Source: Rheinheimera texasensis DSM 17496
Lineage (GTDB): Bacteria > Pseudomonadota > Gammaproteobacteria > Enterobacterales > Alteromonadaceae
DNA length: 64,000 bases
NCBI RefSeq assembly: GCF_000711985.1
Contig: NZ_KL544007.1
Coordinates: 155,238 to 219,237, forward strand
Direction of reading: 5' to 3'
A program made the position numbers and the translations under genes. Positions 57,122-64,000 of this stretch are shown here, one piece after another. Each line of letters opens with the position of its first letter. Within the stretch, counting starts at the first letter, position 1. The notes below the pieces were generated by a model, which made no database searches, had not been told where the DNA came from, and saw only the letters and a list, made by a program, of their open reading frames with translations.

Positions 57122-58135
57122 ATGATTGAAGCTGATCGCTTAGTGGCCCCGACAGCCCGTATTGAAGAGGAAGTGATTGACCGGGCTATCCGGCCGAAAT
57201 CGCTGGCTGACTACACCGGGCAGGACCATGTACGTGCGCAGATGGCGATTTTTATCGAAGCTGCACGAGGCAGGGGAGAGCCATTGGATCATTTGTTGAT
57301 TTTCGGTCCGCCTGGTTTAGGTAAAACCACGCTGGCGATGATTGTCGCCAATGAAATGGGTGTCAATATCAAACAAACCTCGGGTCCTGTGCTGGAAAAA
57401 GCCGGCGATTTAGCGGCGCTGCTGACCAATCTTGAACCAAACGATGTCCTGTTTATCGATGAAATTCACCGTTTGAGCCCGGTCGTCGAAGAGATCCTGT
57501 ATCCGGCGATGGAAGATTATCAGCTGGACATTATGATTGGCGAAGGGCCGGCTGCGCGCTCTATTAAATTGGATTTACCGCCATTTACGCTAGTCGGCGC
57601 CACCACACGGGCTGGTGCACTGACTTCACCGTTACGTGACCGTTTCGGTATAGTCCAGCGCCTCGAATTCTATAAAACCGAAGAATTGGCCACAATTGTG
57701 CAGCGCTCGGCTGATTTCTTAAACCTGCCTCTGGATCTGGCCGCAGCCACTGAGATTGCCCGCCGTTCTCGTGGCACACCGCGGATTGCAAACCGTTTGT
57801 TGCGTCGGGTACGCGACTTCGCACAGGTAAAATCTCAGGGTAAAGTCGATGTTGATATAGCCAATCAGGCTTTGCTGATGGTAGACGTCGATGCGCAGGG
57901 CTTTGATTACATGGATCGCAAGTTAATCCTGGCCATCATTGAAAAGTTTATGGGCGGTCCGGTGGGGCTGGACAATTTAGCTGCGGCCATTGGTGAAGAA
58001 AAAGAGACCATCGAAGATGTGATAGAACCTTATTTGATTCAACAAGGTTTTATTCAGCGCACGCCGCGTGGCCGGATCGCGTCACAACACGCCTATCGTC
58101 ACTTTGGTTTTGATTTACCGTTATCATCAAACTAA
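57122..58135 (+). CDS. ruvB: Holliday junction branch migration ATPase RuvB
   Basis: RuvB is the hexameric AAA+ motor that drives branch migration with RuvA. The 337-residue protein has Walker [13 protein letters not shown] (about residues 62-73), Walker [10 protein letters not shown], sensor 1 [19 protein letters not shown] with the arginine finger, and the C-terminal winged helix ([10 protein letters not shown]). It closes the yebC-ruvC-ruvA-ruvB run. No terminator directed to the plus strand is evident immediately after it. Confidence 0.99.
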   Translation: MIEADRLVAPTARIEEEVIDRAIRPKSLADYTGQDHVRAQMAIFIEAARGRGEPLDHLLIFGPPGLGKTTLAMIVANEMGVNIKQTSGPVLEKAGDLAALLTNLEPNDVLFIDEIHRLSPVVEEILYPAMEDYQLDIMIGEGPAARSIKLDLPPFTLVGATTRAGALTSPLRDRFGIVQRLEFYKTEELATIVQRSADFLNLPLDLAAATEIARRSRGTPRIANRLLRRVRDFAQVKSQGKVDVDIANQALLMVDVDAQGFDYMDRKLILAIIEKFMGGPVGLDNLAAAIGEEKETIEDVIEPYLIQQGFIQRTPRGRIASQHAYRHFGFDLPLSSN

Positions 58136-58197
58136 CCACGACAGTCTGTATTCTCCCGGTCTGATGCGGGCATGCTCAGTTTTGTGGTTATTAAGGC

Positions 58198-58222
58198 AAA
58201 AAAAACCCGCTCAGGGAGCGGG
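58198..58222 (-). terminator. Intrinsic terminator on the minus strand
   Basis: On the minus strand CCCGCTC and GAGCGGG (58216-58222 and 58206-58212) pair around a three-base loop and run into eight consecutive T (58198-58205). No minus-strand gene lies directly before it. Confidence 0.88.
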
Positions 58223-58369
58223 CAATGCAACAAGTTGAAGTAAGACTTCAAAAAATCCAGGGAACATGTTGAGCAACCCGGTCTTTGTTTCCAAACACCC
58301 AATCGCTCTGTGATCTTCACTACAATTCAAAACCCTCGGTATGAATCGTTGCGCTAGTGCAGAACACGC
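58198..58369 (-). ncRNA. Candidate structured non-coding RNA or rRNA-leader relic
   Basis: A promoter of the rRNA P1 type (58375-58403) would start a minus-strand RNA near 58369, ending at the terminator at 58198, about 170 bases. The segment has no plausible open frame with a ribosome-binding site but shows successive hairpins: CACTA and ATTCA pairing with TAGTG and TGAAT (58318-58359), TGTTTGGAAACA (around 58285-58296) within GAGC/GCTC ends, and TTGAAGT/ACTTCAA (58235-58251). I do not recognise it as 6S, GcvB, RyhB, Spot 42 or another named RNA. It may be a new small RNA or the remains of an rRNA operon leader and terminator. Confidence 0.45.
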
Positions 58370-58374
58370 TGCGC

Positions 58375-58403
58375 ATTCTAGGGATTTAGAATATTTACTT
58401 CAA
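58375..58403 (-). promoter_or_regulatory. Stable-RNA-type (rrn P1-like) promoter, minus strand
   Basis: TTGAAG (58398-58403) and TAGAAT (58375-58380) are 17 bases apart on the minus strand, within the string CCCTAGAATGCGC. This closely resembles the CCCTATAATGCGC core and GC-rich discriminator of E. coli rrn P1 promoters. About 70 bases of A+T-rich sequence lie upstream, suitable for an UP element. Confidence 0.65.
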
Positions 58404-58491
58404 ACGAGAAAAATTGCCCTTAATCATTACTAATACTAATGCGAATATTCATGCATTATTCATGAATATTAAGTTGTAACCTCTGAGGTTC

Positions 58492-58836
58492 TTATTTGAC
58501 GGTGTCTGTAGAAGCTATTGAAATTGGTCTTACCAATGACTGCATTAAAAAAAATACTGCAGCATTAGGCTTAGGAAAACAGCGTTTCATCGTTTCTCTA
58601 TATCTGTTCATCGCGAATTCAGGAACTTTTGGCAAAGCTGACCGTACACAGTGCTGGATAAACCAGCAATTGCGGTAAAGTTCTGAATTTTTTTTACAAA
58701 TGCCGAGCAGGTGCTGTTGAGTTAAATCCGGGTGTCCAATATCATAGCGCCCAAATTTGTGGCCTTTTTTCAGATGTTCAGAGGTGTATTCCGGTGGCAG
58801 GTCAGCTTTCAGTCCTAAGTCTAATTCTCGAAGCAA
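58492..58836 (-). pseudogene. Unrecognised minus-strand frame running into tolQ, possible gene remnant
   Basis: A 114-codon frame with a balanced amino acid composition (for example [12 protein letters not shown] and KVPEFAMNRYRETMKR) ends at 58492. Its first 15 or so codons are antisense to the beginning of tolQ, and no start with a ribosome-binding site is visible. I do not recognise it. It may be the remains of a gene inserted where ybgC usually stands, or a chance frame. Confidence 0.15.
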
Positions 58837-59480
58837 GTATCGTGGTGAAAATCGTCATGTTGATCCTGATGTCTGCTTCTATCGTGTCTTGGGCCATGAT
58901 CATCCAGCGTAACAAAGCCCTGAGCCAGGCGCTTGATGACAGTCGCAAATTTGAAGACCGTTTCTGGTCTGGCATTGATTTATCCAAGCTGTACAACGAA
59001 GTTAGCGCCCGTGCCAACGTATCAGGCATGGAAGCTCTGTTCAAAGCTGGCTTTAAAGAATTTGCCCGTCTGCACAAAACCTCAGCACGTTCGCCGGCGG
59101 CCGTGATGGAAGGAACTCAACGCGCGATGCGCGTCGGCTTATCCCGTGAAGTTGAACGGTTAGAAACGCACTTGCCGTTTCTAGCGACAGTTGGTTCTAT
59201 CAGCCCATACATTGGTCTGTTTGGTACAGTCTGGGGCATCATGAATGCATTTATGGCGTTAGGCGCTGTACAGCAAGCCACCCTGGCGATGGTTGCTCCG
59301 CCGATAGCAGAAGCTCTAATCGCCACCGCTATCGGTCTGTTTGCCGCAATTCCTGCAGTTATCGCTTATAACAAGTTTTCTCATAGCGTTGAGCAGCTGG
59401 AAAATTCTTACGCCAACTTCGTCGAAGAGTTTTCAAACATCCTGCACCGTCAGGCCGTCAGCAGCGGAGACAATCACTAA
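58794..59480 (+). CDS. tolQ: Tol-Pal system protein TolQ
   Basis: TolQ forms, with TolR, the proton-driven inner-membrane motor that energises TolA for outer-membrane constriction at division. The 228-residue protein has three membrane helices (about residues 17-37, 135-157 and 168-192). It contains the ExbB/MotA-like motifs [22 protein letters not shown] and [23 protein letters not shown]. The start is GTG 58794, with GAGG nine bases upstream. The stop overlaps the tolR start (TAATG). No ybgC precedes it, which is unusual. Confidence 0.97.
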   Translation: MAGQLSVLSLILEASIVVKIVMLILMSASIVSWAMIIQRNKALSQALDDSRKFEDRFWSGIDLSKLYNEVSARANVSGMEALFKAGFKEFARLHKTSARSPAAVMEGTQRAMRVGLSREVERLETHLPFLATVGSISPYIGLFGTVWGIMNAFMALGAVQQATLAMVAPPIAEALIATAIGLFAAIPAVIAYNKFSHSVEQLENSYANFVEEFSNILHRQAVSSGDNH

Positions 59481-59911
59481 TGTATGTTCGGAAGAAACGC
59501 CGGATGGTGGCGGAAATAAACGTAGTCCCATACATCGATGTGATGTTGGTACTGATGGTTATTTTTATGGTAACGACGCCCATTATCACCCAAGGTGTTA
59601 AGGTTGAACTGCCTAAATCTAAAGCCGAACCTATTGAGCAGATGAAAGACAATAAAACTCCTATCATCGCCACAGTAGATGAAGCTGGTTTGTATTATTT
59701 CGAAAAAGACAGCCTGCAAAAAGGGCCATTTAATGCCGAAGCGCTGCAGGCTGAGGTGATGAGTACTCTGACGATAGAGCCGGGTACTCAGGTTATTATC
59801 AAAGCGGACGGCCGGGTTGATTACAACTCTGTGATCCACTTGCTGAATATGTTAAAGGAAGCTGGCGCCCCCGCGGTCGGACTGATGACTGAAGACGTGG
59901 AGTCTAAGTAA
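59480..59911 (+). CDS. tolR: Tol-Pal system protein TolR
   Basis: TolR is a 143-residue inner-membrane protein with one membrane helix (about residues 17-37) and a periplasmic domain. The helix contains the proton-path aspartate in VVPYIDVMLVLMVIFM (Asp20), as in ExbD and MotB. The start overlaps the tolQ stop and the stop lies one base before tolA, so tolQRA is a translationally linked unit. Confidence 0.97.
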   Translation: MYVRKKRRMVAEINVVPYIDVMLVLMVIFMVTTPIITQGVKVELPKSKAEPIEQMKDNKTPIIATVDEAGLYYFEKDSLQKGPFNAEALQAEVMSTLTIEPGTQVIIKADGRVDYNSVIHLLNMLKEAGAPAVGLMTEDVESK

Positions 59912-59912
59912 G

Positions 59913-60860
59913 ATGGATCCGGCGTTTAAAAAGGCGCTGCAGATATCAGCGTCTCTTCACCTGGCATTGCTGTTAGCGCTCTTTGTTAATTTTAGTTTTT
60001 TTGATAACAACGAAGTGATCATCGTGCCGTTATATTCGGCTTCCAATGCGCCTTTGCAGGCCAGCGTGGTTGAAAATCCGAACCTGAAAGAGGCTGATAA
60101 GCCAACCCGCAAAAAACCTGAACCTAAGCCTGAACCACCAAAGCCTGAACCTAAGCCAGAGGAGCCTGAAGAGGATCCGCAGGAAGAACGAAAAAAGCTT
60201 GAGGAAGAGCGGAAAATACAGGAACAAAAAGAAATTCAGGTCAAGAAAAAGCAAGAAGAGGCCAAAAAGAAAAAAGAAGAAGCAGATCTGGCATTAAAGA
60301 AGAAAAAAGAAAAAGAGAAACTGGATAAACAGAAAAAAGAAGAAGAGCGTAAAAAAGCCGAAGCAGAAAAGAAAAAGAAAGAAGAGCTGGCCAAGAAAAA
60401 GAAAGAAGAAGAGCTGAAAAAGAAAAAAGAGGCTGAAGCCAAGAAAAAAGCTGAAGCGTTGAAGAAGAAGAAGGCAGAAGAGAAAAAACGTAAGCAGGAA
60501 TTAGACAAAGCAGCAGAAGAAATGATGCTGGAGGACGAGTTGGCAGAAGAAGCTGACGAGGCACGTCGTGCCGCCAGACAGGGACAACTGCTGACTGAAA
60601 AACAACGATATGTTGCGATGATTGTTGAACGTGTTCGTCAGAGCTGGTTCACTGACGATACGATGAACGGCAAAGAGTGCGTAATCGAGCTGAAACTGGC
60701 CAGTAATGGTTTTGTAACCAGCCTGAACGTGGTTGGTGGTGATCAGGGTGTTTGTAATGCCGCGGTCAATGCAATTAACCGGGTTGGTCGTTTCCCGATG
60801 CCGGAAGACCCTGAGTTAAATCAGCAATTCCGTGAATTGAAATTACCGTTTAAGAAATAA
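59913..60860 (+). CDS. tolA: Tol-Pal system protein TolA
   Basis: TolA spans the periplasm and links the TolQR motor to TolB and Pal. The 315-residue protein has one N-terminal membrane helix (about residues 12-30), a Pro/Lys/Glu segment ([20 protein letters not shown]), a very long Lys/Glu/Ala helical region (about 85-215) and a C-terminal globular domain (about 220-315) with the two conserved cysteines in KECVIEL and GVCNAAV. Low-complexity codon usage there produces long but meaningless frames on the opposite strand. Confidence 0.96.
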   Translation: MDPAFKKALQISASLHLALLLALFVNFSFFDNNEVIIVPLYSASNAPLQASVVENPNLKEADKPTRKKPEPKPEPPKPEPKPEEPEEDPQEERKKLEEERKIQEQKEIQVKKKQEEAKKKKEEADLALKKKKEKEKLDKQKKEEERKKAEAEKKKKEELAKKKKEEELKKKKEAEAKKKAEALKKKKAEEKKRKQELDKAAEEMMLEDELAEEADEARRAARQGQLLTEKQRYVAMIVERVRQSWFTDDTMNGKECVIELKLASNGFVTSLNVVGGDQGVCNAAVNAINRVGRFPMPEDPELNQQFRELKLPFKK

Positions 60861-60877
60861 CACAGAGACGAGACTAT

Positions 60878-62233
60878 ATGAATTTCAGATGGATAACGAA
60901 GTCCGTGATTGCCGCTGCGGCACTAATCGCCAGCTGTGCTCAGGCTTCATTGGAAATTATTATTACTGAAGGTGTAGACAGCGCCCGCCCTGTGGCAATT
61001 GTACCTTTTGCTTTTGTCGGTGCGACTAAACCGAATCAGGATATCAGCCAGATTGTTTCTGCGGACCTGATGCGCAGCGGTAAATTCAATCCAATCAATG
61101 CAATGCGGATGCCGCAACAACCGCAAAACAGCAGTCAGTTTAACGCTTCGGTTTGGGATCGGACCGGTGTTGAGGCTGTCGTGATGGGGACAATTAAAGA
61201 AGTCGGGATGGACCGGTATACTGTCAGCTATGAACTGGTGGACGTTGTCAAGGCCAAGGGCGGTGTCGGTCAACCAATGATGAATGCTGCCGGACGCATT
61301 GTTGGCGGTACAAATCATATTTTACATGCCAGTGAAATTACTATCACCGGAAAACAATTCCGCCAGTATGCGCACCGCATGAGTGACGTGATTTATGAAA
61401 AATTAACCGGCGAGCGTGGTGCTTTCTCAACAAAAATCGCTTACGTGTTAGTGCGTGACCGTCAGGAATATCGTTATCAGTTAGTTGTTGCCGACTACGA
61501 TGGTGAAAACGAGCAGGTTTTATTAAGAGCTAAAGAGCCGTTAATGTCGCCGAGCTGGTCTCCTGATGGTACAAAGCTGGCTTATGTGACCTTTGAGCGT
61601 AAACAATCTCAGATCTATATTCAGGACGTTTATACTGCCCGCCGCAGTATCCTGACATCTTTCAAAGGCATTAATGGCTCGCCGGTTTGGTCGCCGGATG
61701 GCCGGAAGATGGCGATGACTTTGTCAAAAGATGGCAATTCAGAGATTTACGTGATGGATATCGCGACAAAAGCCCTGACTAAAGTTGCAGCACATCGTGC
61801 AATTGATGTTGAACCAACCTGGGCTCCTGATGGTAAAAGTATTTTGTTTTCTTCAGAACGTGGTGGACGGCCGCAACTTTATTCTGTAGAACTGGCTTCA
61901 AACCAGGTTACACGCGTGACTTTTGAGGGTGAAATGAACCTGGCAGGCAAATATACGCCAAATGGTCAAGCAATAGTTATGGTAAACCGGACAAACGGTC
62001 AGTATAATATCGCCCGCATGGATAGAACTACAAAGTTTATGCAAGTGCTGACACGGACTTACCTGGACGAGTCACCAAGCATTGCGCCAAACGGCTCAAT
62101 GATTATCTATAGTACTTTGCATGGTAGTAATACCCAAGTACTGGCACTGGTGTCCATGGATGGTCGCTTTAAAGCAAGGCTGCCAGCTACCAACGGCCGG
62201 GTTAAATCACCGGCCTGGTCGCCGTTTTTATAA
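60878..62233 (+). CDS. tolB: Tol-Pal system beta-propeller protein TolB
   Basis: TolB is a periplasmic protein that shuttles between TolA and Pal. The 451-residue precursor has a signal peptide (about residues 1-23, cleaved after AQA), an N-terminal domain, and a six-bladed propeller built of [14 protein letters not shown] repeats ([34 protein letters not shown] and others). It follows tolA by 17 bases and precedes pal by 42. Confidence 0.98.
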   Translation: MNFRWITKSVIAAAALIASCAQASLEIIITEGVDSARPVAIVPFAFVGATKPNQDISQIVSADLMRSGKFNPINAMRMPQQPQNSSQFNASVWDRTGVEAVVMGTIKEVGMDRYTVSYELVDVVKAKGGVGQPMMNAAGRIVGGTNHILHASEITITGKQFRQYAHRMSDVIYEKLTGERGAFSTKIAYVLVRDRQEYRYQLVVADYDGENEQVLLRAKEPLMSPSWSPDGTKLAYVTFERKQSQIYIQDVYTARRSILTSFKGINGSPVWSPDGRKMAMTLSKDGNSEIYVMDIATKALTKVAAHRAIDVEPTWAPDGKSILFSSERGGRPQLYSVELASNQVTRVTFEGEMNLAGKYTPNGQAIVMVNRTNGQYNIARMDRTTKFMQVLTRTYLDESPSIAPNGSMIIYSTLHGSNTQVLALVSMDGRFKARLPATNGRVKSPAWSPFL

Positions 62234-62275
62234 AATACAAAAATTTGGTTAAATCGTAATACTAAGGACAACATC

Positions 62276-62782
62276 ATGAACTTAAATAAAGTTTTAAAAG
62301 GTTTGTTAGTTGCTGTGCCAGTGCTGACTTTAGCTGCATGTAGCTCTAACAATGAAACTGACGCTGGCGATGCAAACGCAAACGCAAACCAGCCAGTAGT
62401 AGCAGACCAAGGTCTGAGCGATGCTGAGCAACTGCGTCAACAGTTAGAAGCTCTGCGTCAGCAAAACACTATTTACTTCGACTTCGACAAGTCTGACATC
62501 CGTTCTGAATTCGCTTCAGTTCTGGACGCGCACGCTGCATTCCTGCGCGCTCGCACTACTATCTCTGTAACTATCGAAGGTCACACTGATGCTCGTGGTA
62601 CTCCAGAGTACAACATCGCCCTGGGCGAGCGTCGTGGTCAGTCAGTTCAGAAATACCTGGAAAACCTGGGTGTTGCTGCTGGTCAGATGTCAGTAGTAAG
62701 CTACGGTGAAGAAAAACCAGTTGACGCTGGCAACACTGAAGAAGCTTTCGCTAAAAACCGTCGCGCTGTTCTGGTTTACTAA
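62276..62782 (+). CDS. pal: Peptidoglycan-associated lipoprotein Pal
   Basis: Pal is an outer-membrane lipoprotein that binds peptidoglycan and TolB. The 168-residue precursor has a lipoprotein signal with lipobox LAAC (lipidated Cys22), an Asn/Ala-rich linker, and an OmpA-like domain (about residues 65-168) with the peptidoglycan-binding residues in IEGHTDARGTPEYNIALGERR. The codon choice is visibly more biased than in neighbouring genes, as expected for an abundant protein. Confidence 0.98.
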   Translation: MNLNKVLKGLLVAVPVLTLAACSSNNETDAGDANANANQPVVADQGLSDAEQLRQQLEALRQQNTIYFDFDKSDIRSEFASVLDAHAAFLRARTTISVTIEGHTDARGTPEYNIALGERRGQSVQKYLENLGVAAGQMSVVSYGEEKPVDAGNTEEAFAKNRRAVLVY

Positions 62783-62800
62783 TTTAAGTTGTGAGTTTGC

Positions 62801-63667
62801 ATGACCGTTAAGAAGTCGCTTGTAACTGTATTATCGTTGTTCGCGGTTGCTGTGGCCGCAGATCCTGCTCCGGTAGCAGATCTGAGTCGCAGCAGTAGCC
62901 AGGGTATTTCCACTCAGACAACTGCTCGCAGTGGGTCTGTTTCAGAGCGGCTTGCCGCACTGGAGCGGGTAGTGGACGCTCGGGCCGCCGCGCAGCTGGC
63001 AATGCAGCAACAGCTCGAGACTCTGTTAACAGAAGTCAGCGAGTTACGTGGCACGACGGAAGAGCACTCCTACAAATTAGAACAGATATTACAGCAACAG
63101 CGGGATATCTATCAGGAAATTGACCGCCGGCTCGGTGGCGCTGTAGCAGGTTCTGTGTCTTCCCAGGCGACAGGACCGGCTCAGCAAGAAGCCGTAGTGC
63201 CAGCGGGCAATCCTGCAGCCGTTGTAGCAGCCGATGAGGCTGCTGCAGCGGAATCTGCAGCATCTACCCCACAGATTGCTGCGACCGGTCAGCTCAACGA
63301 AGCGCAAGCTTATGAGCAGGCTATCAATTATGTCGTGAAAGACCGAAATTACGCGGCCGCTATTCCGGCATTTGAAGATTTCATTAAGAACTATCCAAAT
63401 TCTGAATACACCTCGACCTCACATTATTGGCTGGGGCAGTTGTATTACCAGAAAAACGAATTCGCCAAAGCCAAAACGCATTATGAGCGTGTGGTAAAAC
63501 AGTTCCCGAACTCAAGTAAAGTTCCGGATGCCTTATTAAAGCTAGGGTTAGTCGCAGATAAGCAGAATGATGCTGCTGCAGCGAAAAAATACTATAACCA
63601 GCTGATAAAAAGCTTCCCTAAATCCAAAGCTGCGGCAACTGCTAAAGCTAAACTGGAATCCCGTTAA
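62801..63667 (+). CDS. cpoB: Cell division coordinator CpoB (YbgF)
   Basis: CpoB is a periplasmic TolA-binding protein that coordinates peptidoglycan synthesis with outer-membrane constriction. The 288-residue precursor has a signal peptide (about residues 1-20), an N-terminal coiled coil (about 45-110, RLAALERVVDARAAAQLAM), an Ala-rich linker, and three TPR repeats (about 165-288, starting EAQAYEQAINYVVKDRNY). It closes the tolQRAB-pal-cpoB cluster and is followed by a terminator and a tRNA-Lys gene, as in E. coli. Confidence 0.96.
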   Translation: MTVKKSLVTVLSLFAVAVAADPAPVADLSRSSSQGISTQTTARSGSVSERLAALERVVDARAAAQLAMQQQLETLLTEVSELRGTTEEHSYKLEQILQQQRDIYQEIDRRLGGAVAGSVSSQATGPAQQEAVVPAGNPAAVVAADEAAAAESAASTPQIAATGQLNEAQAYEQAINYVVKDRNYAAAIPAFEDFIKNYPNSEYTSTSHYWLGQLYYQKNEFAKAKTHYERVVKQFPNSSKVPDALLKLGLVADKQNDAAAAKKYYNQLIKSFPKSKAAATAKAKLESR

Positions 63668-63690
63668 AACCGCGTTTACGCGGTTTTTTC
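63666..63690 (+). terminator. Intrinsic terminator after cpoB
   Basis: AAAACCGCG (63666-63674) pairs with CGCGGTTTT (63679-63687) around TTTA, followed by further T. It overlaps the cpoB stop codon. Between here and the tRNA-Lys promoter (63691-63881) I see no gene. Confidence 0.9.
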
Positions 63691-63881
63691 TTATTTGCGT
63701 TTCCTGAAAGCCTATTTCGAGCAATCTGGTCCGATTCTGTAGTGTTGTGCTTTACAAAGTACTGCTATTAATTCAAAACATTCAATAAAGTCGCTTTGCG
63801 ACAGAATCAGTTACTAATTCGCCATAGTGCCGTTCTTTTAAGCAGTCAGCAGGCTAAAACGATGTTTTTGCCAGATTTTGG

Positions 63882-63909
63882 TTGCACTGCGCGTGTAAAT
63901 AAGTAAGAT
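63882..63909 (+). promoter_or_regulatory. Promoter of the tRNA-Lys operon
   Basis: TTGCAC (63882-63887) and TAAGAT (63904-63909) are 16 bases apart and are followed by the GC-rich discriminator ATGCGTCCGCG. The tRNA starts about 9 bases after the expected start point. Confidence 0.65.
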
Positions 63910-63924
63910 ATGCGTCCGCGAGAG

Positions 63925-64000
63925 GGGTCATTAGCTCAGCTGGTAGAGCAGCGGACTTTTAATCCGTTGGTCGATGGTTCGAATCCATCATGACCCACCA
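63925..64000 (+). tRNA. tRNA-Lys (anticodon UUU)
   Basis: A complete 76-base cloverleaf with encoded CCA that ends exactly at the window edge. The acceptor GGGTCAT pairs with ATGACCC, and the anticodon loop CTTTTAA on GCGGA/TCCGT gives TTT. In E. coli a Lys/Val tRNA cluster also follows cpoB, so more tRNA genes may lie just beyond the window. Confidence 0.97.

Larger units (their letters stand above)
58136..58793. other. 658-base block between ruvB and tolQ without a convincing gene
   Basis: This is the longest gene-poor stretch of the window and is clearly richer in A+T than its flanks. Many gammaproteobacteria carry ybgC here; I find no frame resembling it. The left half (58198-58403) holds a minus-strand stable-RNA-type promoter, structured sequence and an intrinsic terminator. 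The middle has a ten-base inverted repeat (AATATTCATG 58444-58453 with CATGAATATT 58461-58470) and a palindrome AACCTCTGAGGTT (58478-58490). The right half holds only a weak minus-strand frame (58492 into tolQ). The tolQRA promoter must also lie here or upstream. Confidence 0.8.

Noticed and set aside
58132..58320. 62-codon minus-strand frame after ruvB
   Set aside because: An intrinsic terminator hairpin with eight T lies inside it, so it cannot be read as an ordinary gene; the sequence behaves like structured RNA.
58198..58369. 6S RNA, GcvB, RyhB or Spot 42
   Set aside because: Length is in range for 6S, but the two ends do not form a long closing stem with a central bubble, and no known signature of the others is present.
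58441..58470. ArgR-type operator in the TGAAT/ATTCA-rich inverted repeat
   Set aside because: The half-site spacing does not give the 18-base ARG box, and no arginine gene is near.
58496..58678. 60-codon plus-strand frame before tolQ
   Set aside because: No ribosome-binding site, no recognisable motif, and it does not resemble YbgC.
60030..60564. Phe/Ser/Leu-rich minus-strand frames opposite tolA
   Set aside because: They are the antisense of the Lys/Glu repeat region of TolA; composition explains the absence of stops.

Overview
The window is a stretch of ordinary gammaproteobacterial chromosome, about half G+C and densely coded on both strands. It carries almost only core housekeeping genes. 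No insertion sequence, prophage, integron, CRISPR array or toxin-antitoxin pair was seen. Gene content and order (dnaX-ybaB-recR-htpG-adk-hemH; pdxB-asd-fimV-truA-accD-folC-dedD-cvpA-purF; lpxH-ppiB-cysS; aspS-yebC-ruvCAB; tolQRAB-pal-cpoB-tRNA-Lys), together with MotY, MiaE and a PrkA/YeaH/SpoVR operon, point to an aquatic, polar-flagellated member of the Alteromonadales-like gammaproteobacteria. My best guess is the Rheinheimera/Alishewanella group; this is inference from gene order and protein character, not a database match.

Layout. 1-7.5 kb: the tail of dnaX with an apparent programmed -1 frameshift site, then ybaB, recR, htpG behind a sigma32-type promoter, adk, and a translationally coupled hemH / MAPEG / alpha-beta hydrolase group. 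7.5-11 kb: an Hsp20 gene (minus) with a sigma32-type promoter and a structured leader, an exported thiol peroxidase (minus), and a pair consisting of a receiver-CheC fusion and a PAS-GGDEF diguanylate cyclase. 11-15.7 kb: prkA-yeaH-spoVR (minus). 15.9-21 kb: sodB, grxD, rnt, motY, mnmC. 21-34 kb: fabB, then pdxB, asd, fimV, truA, accD, folC, dedD, cvpA, purF, all plus. 34-39.4 kb: Yip1-family protein, miaE, lpxH, ppiB (minus), cysS (plus), folD (minus). 39.5-40 kb: a Pro-Arg-His-Pro tRNA operon with a near-consensus promoter. 40-50.3 kb: fadE, a YafJ-type amidotransferase, a DUF3108 protein, purN, purM, a short conserved unknown, a LysR regulator, cmoB, cmoA, and a DUF72 protein. 50.3-58.1 kb: a triple substrate-binding-domain diguanylate cyclase, aspS, yebC, ruvC, ruvA, ruvB. 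58.1-58.8 kb: a 658-base block without a convincing gene. 58.8-64 kb: the complete tol-pal system, ending in tRNA-Lys.

Functional themes are DNA replication and recombination (dnaX, ybaB, recR, ruvABC), protein quality control (htpG, hsp20, ppiB), tRNA genes and tRNA modification (truA, mnmC, miaE, cmoAB), purine synthesis (purF, purM, purN, folD), fatty acid synthesis and breakdown (accD, fabB, fadE, the last two with FadR-like sites), envelope integrity (lpxH, tol-pal, dedD), polar organisation and motility (fimV, motY), and cyclic-di-GMP signalling.

The least ordinary places are the 58.1-58.8 kb block, where ybgC is missing from its usual place and a minus-strand rRNA-type promoter plus intrinsic terminator bracket a structured ~170-nt non-coding segment; the dnaX frameshift cassette; and the hsp20 leader.
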